DNA from: Bradysia coprophila
Lineage: Eukaryota > Arthropoda > Insecta > Diptera > Sciaridae
Assembly (NCBI RefSeq): GCF_014529535.1
Contig: NW_023503332.1
Span: forward strand, 1-64,000
Direction of reading: 5' to 3'
DNA length: 64,000 bases
Shown here: piece after piece, positions 58,893-64,000 of the stretch
Layout of the letters: every line of letters begins with the position of its first letter
Position numbering within the stretch: position 1 is the stretch's first letter
Program-made: the position numbers and the translations under genes
Notes under the pieces: model-generated
Seen by the model: only the letters and a program-made list of their open reading frames with translations
What the model was told of the DNA's origin: nothing
Database searches by the model: none

Positions 58893-59296
58893 ATGATATA
58901 AAACACGGCAGAGTAAAATAAACCAGGCAGGAGCGGCTCATTTTCGAAACGTCAAATAAGGGACCTAATACATGGGATGAAAATGAACTCAAGTGAACAC
59001 TGACATAAATTGAAAAATTTTATTCGCAAAATATCAAGGGCTACTAGATTATTCAGGTCCCTAGTCAAACAATCCTGCCTGGTTAACTTTACTCTGTCGT
59101 GTATAAAACTAGATCAAACGAACAGGCATGACGCCCAATTATACATCGATCGGATATAATAATAGTAATAATTCAATTAACAAGCAGTAAAGAGAAAAGA
59201 TAAAACAAAAAAAACTTATCAAATCAAAGTCACACTTCACTCATCAAAACTGATACATACTCTTCACAAGCCTTTTATACTGATTAAGCGTTAAAC

Positions 59297-59484
59297 CAAA
59301 GCACCTAGGAGGGTAATAGAGATTTTTACATGTCAAATAGAGTAGTTTGTTGATACCAATAATACCATCAGCAGCCTTAATGGTAATTTTGCAATGACAT
59401 TATGAAAAAAAAGGTATGGAAATATTCGCATACTTCGATTAAAGTACTACTCTATATTTTTCTATTACCCTGCTTGGTGCTTTG
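59297..59484. mobile_element. 188-bp MITE, uninterrupted copy
   Basis: The ends are CAAAGCACCTAGGAGGGTAA and TTACCCTGCTTGGTGCTTTG, with GTTAAAC on both sides (59290-59296, 59485-59491). The 7-bp flank length equals that of the copy at 55414, which makes a 7-bp duplication likely for the family. Confidence 0.9.
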
Positions 59485-60400
59485 GTTAAACTATGAAAAC
59501 ATCATTGGACTTAAAATAAATGTTATGGTGATTCTGTAAACGGTAGACTGGCGAGTTGAGTTGTACATTGGATGAAGGTGTTGATAGGTGAAAGAGAATG
59601 TGGACATTTTGTCGAGTAAACCGTTGGGGTTGATGAATTGAGATTCGTGACGACAGGTTGGTAACAATCTTATTATGAATTAGCTTGTACAGAACCAACT
59701 CATCCATTTCTAGTCTCCTGGTCTCAAGGGTTTTCATTTTGAGTCGTTTAAGCCTAGCCGGATAGTCTGGTTTGGCCCAGTTGAACCTGTAGTGGAGCAT
59801 CCGCGTAAATTTCCGTTGTACCTTTTCCAATTGTTCCTTGTACTTGTCATAGTGCGGATTCCACACAGCACAACAATATTCCAGTCTACTGCGGACGTAA
59901 GTGTTGTAAAGTGTAATCAGGCTCTCCGGCCGCTTGAAATGCTGGGTTGATCGAAATATGAAGCCAATCATCTGATAGGATTTCTTTGTGATTTCCGAGA
60001 AATGTTCGCTGAAATTGTGCTTTCTGTTGAATGTGACACCCAGGTCATTTTTAAACGACATCTTTTCAATAGCCTTATCTTCGACGTGATAATGATACTC
60101 TATCGGCTGAGGTTTGTACGTTATAGACATCATCGAACACTTTTCCGGATTCAGTTTCAGTTCATTATTAACGCACCATTTTGATAAGGATGAGATGTCT
60201 GATTGCAGGTTGAAACTGTCTGCTGAGCTTTCGATCTTGCGAAAATTTTTGTTGTCATCAGCGAATAGCAAGCAGGACGAAGTAAAGACATCAGGTAGGT
60301 CGTTAATGAATAGTAGAAACAGTAGTGGTCCCAGAATTGATCCTTTATGCCAACATGGCTAGGGTACGAATCCATTGAATAGTTAAGGTGATCTTGTTCA
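59485..60400 (-). mobile_element. LINE reverse transcriptase, 5'-truncated
   Basis: The minus strand from about 60350 reads G-S-I-L-G-P-L-L-F-L-L-F-I-N-D-L, then the catalytic L-L-F-A-D-D-N-K. It continues W-C-V-N-N-E-L-K-L-N-P-E-K-C, Y-V-R-S-R-L-E-Y-C-C-A-V-W-N-P and K-V-Q-R-K-F-T-R-M, down to a stop at 59486. The C-terminal 261 codons are open, so this copy is younger than the LINEs at 4 and 7 kb. Everything upstream of the G-S-I-L-G-P block is missing. The MITE just described sits in its 3' region. Confidence 0.88.
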
Positions 60401-61795
60401 GTTTGGAGATTTGTTCTCGTAAGCGGTGTGCTAAGTAGTTGTTGTGAGGTCATTGTGATTTCCAATTACAGCTATTCTTAGAATCGATGAAAATGACTAC
60501 CTCGGTTATAGGTAAAGATTCGGTCCATTTATTTGGTCCATAGAATAAATGATATTATTGTCCAGCGATAATAATATTGCCCAGAACTGCATATTTTCAT
60601 CTTCTGGACTTATAATTGACTGGTCGTCAGAACTTTCGCTCTAATCAGAACAGCCTATATAATAGTAGATTATTGACCTATGAGGGGAAGGATTGAGGCT
60701 TGCTATATGAATAGTTTTGTATATGGACGGACTGAAAGGTTGCTTTTGATCTACTGTAAACTAAACGGGTTATCGGTTCGTGATGGTGTAAACGATTGGA
60801 GACGAAATCGATAAATAACTATTGTATGATTGACTAAAAACTTTAGGTACGTAGACTTTGCGGTTCAACCAAAACTGTTTAATTTAGCGACCACTGCACT
60901 GAAGTGGCCAGGTTAGAATCAGGTCTCTTGACGCTCCAGATTTATCAACGGACTTCCGTTTAACCGTTATAAGATTGCTATGAAATTCCGACTTTTTTTT
61001 ATATTTACTTCAAATGTCAATGAAATTTAGTCATAAATTTGCTTCAATTTTTTTTGCCTGATTCACTCATCCAAAAAAAATAACCTGATCAATCGTCTTT
61101 ATACGCGCATGCGTGTAACTATATTTCGTCCGAATAAAGACCTATAAGCATTTGAATGCAACTTCCGAAAAATTATTTTAATAAACTTTTTCAAGCCCGA
61201 GAGCTTTTTCAAGGTTCTGAAAGAAGTGAACCGGCTGAGAAACAGCTGAAGCAAATTCATTACTAAATTTGACTGACGTCGACTGTATCAATTATTTACT
61301 ATTTATCGTATTTATGTGGTACGTAAGATTCTGATTCTCGAAACGATCACCCAAGAATATTTTGGCCGTTCACCGAGCTTTGTATCGGAATTAACGTCAT
61401 TTGTGCTCAACCTCTCAGGTGCAAGTAGCTATCGCTTAGTACAATGTTAAAAAAATACGAAGTAAAAGATCTCGGGAATTACTTTAAACAAACGAAGTCC
61501 CACATGTGAAGTCGTTGATTAGATAAAAGATCGTTTGCAGAGTATCTCAGCTTTCTAAATATCAACTCTGTGGAACAAAACTCTTGCTGATGGAATGTAT
61601 TCTACCCATTGGCATGTATCACTTATTAATTTCATCCAATGAGTCTGTAGCAATGAAACTAAAAATGTCTCAGCTATAGCTACGTGATTTCATTGAACAG
61701 TACGAAATGACCGTTGCATACTCAACACCAAAGAATGTCTTCCAACAACAAAATTTGATTTATTTAACAACTTTGCAGGTACGAACAAATTGTAA
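60401..61795. other. No gene seen
   Basis: Short open frames only. A phrase at 60571-60597 repeats 57019-57045 in inverted orientation. Confidence 0.5.
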
Positions 61796-61798
61796 TCA

Positions 61799-62518
61799 CT
61801 AGCTAGTCACCGGTCGATATTTCGATACGAATTTCATGGGATGGGAGTAGATGTCTTTCGGTAGCAGTGCAGTAAGGAATAGGTGCGTAATCAATCCAGT
61901 AATTCCCCATATCCGTTTCTCGGCACCTATGAATGTGGGAACACAATATCCTCCCTTGAACTGTGTGTGTCGCTTATTTTCATTTCGGCAAAGTTCCTTC
62001 AGTGGAACGGTAAAACAGCTCTCCACTTCGTCGCTATTCAGTTTCAGCGATCGAATGTCGAATTGATTCACAAAACCTACGATTGGCATTATTGACGGTG
62101 GTCGAGCTGGTACGATCATTCGACCAGTTCCATAAATTTGAATTTGCTGGTTCGGAATGCCAATTTCTTCCTCCGTTTCACGAAGTGCACAATTTTCCCA
62201 TGACTCGTCCGCATCGCGTAAGCCACCCGGAAAGGAAACCTGACGAACGTGCTTGCTTAATTTGGCTGAACGCACTGTATACAGTAAACTAAGCTTATCG
62301 TTATGTGTGCACAGCGGAATCAAGACGGCAGCTTCTGTGTCGTATTGTTTTTGCGATAATTTGACTTGCGGAGCCGATTGCATTGATTTGATACACCGAC
62401 GAATGTTATCTTCGCTACAAATTGATTCTATGTTAAAATGATTCGAATGATTGCCGGTCCTGCTATGCAGACATCTGCATGATAAATTCGTGGCCTTTTT
62501 GGTGGTAATCCTCAACAT
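61799..62518 (-). CDS. NUDT8: NUDT8-like CoA diphosphatase (Nudix hydrolase), single exon
   Basis: 239 residues. The N-terminus is basic and Ser/Thr-rich (M-L-R-I-T-T-K-K-A-T), as in mitochondrial presequences. The CoA-type upstream signature reads L-S-K-H-V-R-Q-V-S-F-P-G-G (87-99). The Nudix box starts at Gly99 with Glu105 and R-E-T-E-E-E-I-G (113-120); the position usually held by an aliphatic residue is Thr. Such enzymes split CoA and acyl-CoA into phosphopantetheine derivatives and adenosine 3',5'-diphosphate. There is no intron and no damage. The gene is divergent from the transporter downstream, about 0.8 kb between starts. Confidence 0.9.
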   Translation of the reverse strand: MLRITTKKATNLSCRCLHSRTGNHSNHFNIESICSEDNIRRCIKSMQSAPQVKLSQKQYDTEAAVLIPLCTHNDKLSLLYTVRSAKLSKHVRQVSFPGGLRDADESWENCALRETEEEIGIPNQQIQIYGTGRMIVPARPPSIMPIVGFVNQFDIRSLKLNSDEVESCFTVPLKELCRNENKRHTQFKGGYCVPTFIGAEKRIWGITGLITHLFLTALLPKDIYSHPMKFVSKYRPVTS

Positions 62519-63349
62519 TTTTTTATTGAAACAAAACTAAAAAAGACTTCAAGCAGAGGAACCTTAAACTAACTTAAAGAGAATGGAAAAACGTAAACAT
62601 CCGCGCATAGGTACTTTGACAGTGATATTTGAAAGTCAGCTGATCGTATACACGAATCACGCGAGTACGTTCAATAGAATGGTTCCAGTACTTTTATTCA
62701 AAGTGTTTGATAGTGTTTTCAGTAAAAAAATTTACGCGACCTGCGCTCGTCCATAGATGGTAGTACCGGTGTTAAAGTCACAAACGTCACATAGAACACC
62801 AACAACAACATGTCAACGTTGCACTTTTGATTTGTTTGGGGTTTTTCTTGATAAAACTGATGAAAAAGATTAATTTCGAATAATTTATTTAAAGACATGA
62901 AACAATAATTAGATAGATTGCGATATAAACCATTGCCACAATGCATATCAAAGGTAAAATAGTGATGTGCGGCAGATAATATATGTGATTCGTGAAGAGA
63001 GTTTTCCCATACCGGTATCGGGTCAATATTACTGAGTTTTGTCGCAAGTTTAATTACTTAATCGTTTTAAGTTTTATTGTACTGGTTTTATGGCTAATTG
63101 TTTGCGAATTTGTCATCCACTTTTTTGCTTGAGTGTAACAAATACTACTTTGCGTCGCCGAAATTCGTTTGTATTTTTCTCTTGCTACACTCTTAACGGA
63201 AACATATATATTTACATCCTGAATGATAATATACCAATTGTTTGTGCTTCAAACATTTGATAACCGGACAGATGATTATCTGTTCGGTGAAGCGTTGAAC
63301 GCAATTTTGTTTTTCGTTTTTTTTAAACTATGAAATCAACTCGTTACAG

Positions 63350-64000
63350 CGAACCAGAACTCTTTGAAATACATAAGCTTGATAACATTAACGCTACAAA
63401 ATGCAGTACTGGGACTCAGCATGCGATATGGCCGTACCAGATCCGGCGACATGTTCCTTAGTTCGACAGGTACACCATTTAGTTTTGGACATTGAACAAT
63501 TGAATGAATATCCGTTTCTTCTAATCGGATTAGCGGTCGTCATGTCTGAATTCGTGAAATTGCTGACTTGCCTGGTGCTGGTATTTCATGAAGAGGGTCA
63601 AGATGTGAACCGTTTCGTGACCGCATTGCATACAACCATTGTAAAGAATCCAGTGGACACATTCAAAATATGCGTCCCATCGCTGGTGTACATTATCCAA
63701 AATAATTTACTTTATTTATCGGCATCGCATTTGGATGCCGCCACGTATCAGGTAAATTTGTAGGTCAACGTTTTAATTAATCGAAAAGCATTACGAATGT
63801 ACGTTGCTATCGTAGGTGACGTATCAATTGAAAATTTTGACAACGGCAATGTTCGCTGTTACGATACTGAAGAAGAAATTGCTGCAACAACAATGGGGAG
63901 CACTGGTGTTTTTAGTTGGTGGAGTGGTGCTCGTTCAGTTGGCCGATTCGTCAACGCCGCAACAATCCGTTAGCGATATGCCCGAACAAAATCGTTTGCT
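63350..64000 (+). CDS. Ugalt: UDP-galactose transporter (SLC35A2/Ugalt), partial at window end
   Basis: Exons 63350-63469, 63534-63751 and 63816 to the window end join in phase. They read L-K-Y-I-S-L-I-T-L-T-L-Q-N-A-V-L-G-L, M-S-E-F-V-K-L-L-T-C-L, then P-S-L-V-Y-I-I-Q-N-N-L-L-Y, S-A-S-H-L-D-A-A-T-Y-Q and V-T-Y-Q-L-K-I-L-T-T-A-M-F. These are the hallmark segments of the nucleotide-sugar transporter family. The product imports UDP-galactose (and often UDP-GalNAc) into the Golgi for glycosylation. The exon with the start codon lies further upstream and was not placed; the C-terminal half is beyond the window. Confidence 0.93.

Overview
The window looks like nuclear DNA of an insect, most likely a nematoceran dipteran. 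It is AT-rich, with spliced genes that have short GT-AG introns and proteins of insect type: a CYP6-like P450, a Popeye protein, DDX55/Spb4, the exosome subunit RRP45 and a UDP-galactose transporter. It also carries several truncated LINEs and a dense load of palindromic, non-autonomous DNA elements. A fungus gnat (Sciaroidea) is a guess, not something the sequence proves.

Layout. 0-5.3 kb: a GACCCGAAC-rich repeat, one orphan terminal exon, a RhoGAP gene and LINE fragments. 6.6-11.1 kb: copies of a repeat here called family A (ends rich in AGCCCCGTAC, with an internal 145-bp tandem array), one of them split by a LINE. 12.2-13.9 kb: a complete seven-exon EXOSC9/RRP45 gene. 14-17.5 kb: small palindromic MITE-like elements. 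17.7-21 kb: a run of damaged genes, namely a coiled-coil gene with a frame break, a decayed PSMA6 proteasome gene and a decayed DH-domain RhoGEF. 21-24.7 kb: repeats and a tRNA-like fragment. 24.8-30.1 kb: an unidentified gene, DDX55 and a CYP6-like P450, the last two each with one frame break. 32.3-33.6 kb: another family A copy. 33.7-35.4 kb: an intact gene joining a TALE-type homeodomain to nine C2H2 zinc fingers. 35.8-37.3 kb: a 1.5-kb foldback element. 39-44 kb: satellites and a hAT-like element with a perfect 8-bp target duplication. 44.7-49.3 kb: a complete six-exon Popeye (Popdc) gene whose last two introns each hold a foldback element with a perfect 8-bp target duplication. 49.8-53.5 kb: two more foldbacks, one built round a 53-bp satellite. 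55.4-60.4 kb: a family A copy nested inside a 188-bp MITE, its uninterrupted sister beside a LINE, and some small unidentified coding pieces. 61.8-62.5 kb: NUDT8-like CoA diphosphatase. 63.3-64 kb: the 5' part of a UDP-galactose transporter, cut by the window end.

No operon-like logic links the genes. RRP45 and DDX55 both act in nuclear RNA processing and ribosome assembly; the others are unrelated housekeeping, signalling or regulatory genes. Two things stand out. First, five long inverted repeats (0.5-1.5 kb) lie within 18 kb, two inside one gene. Second, genes with one frame break or clear decay alternate with genes that are perfectly intact. That mixture could mean a recently duplicated, decaying chromosome segment, or uncorrected assembly errors in some of the cases.
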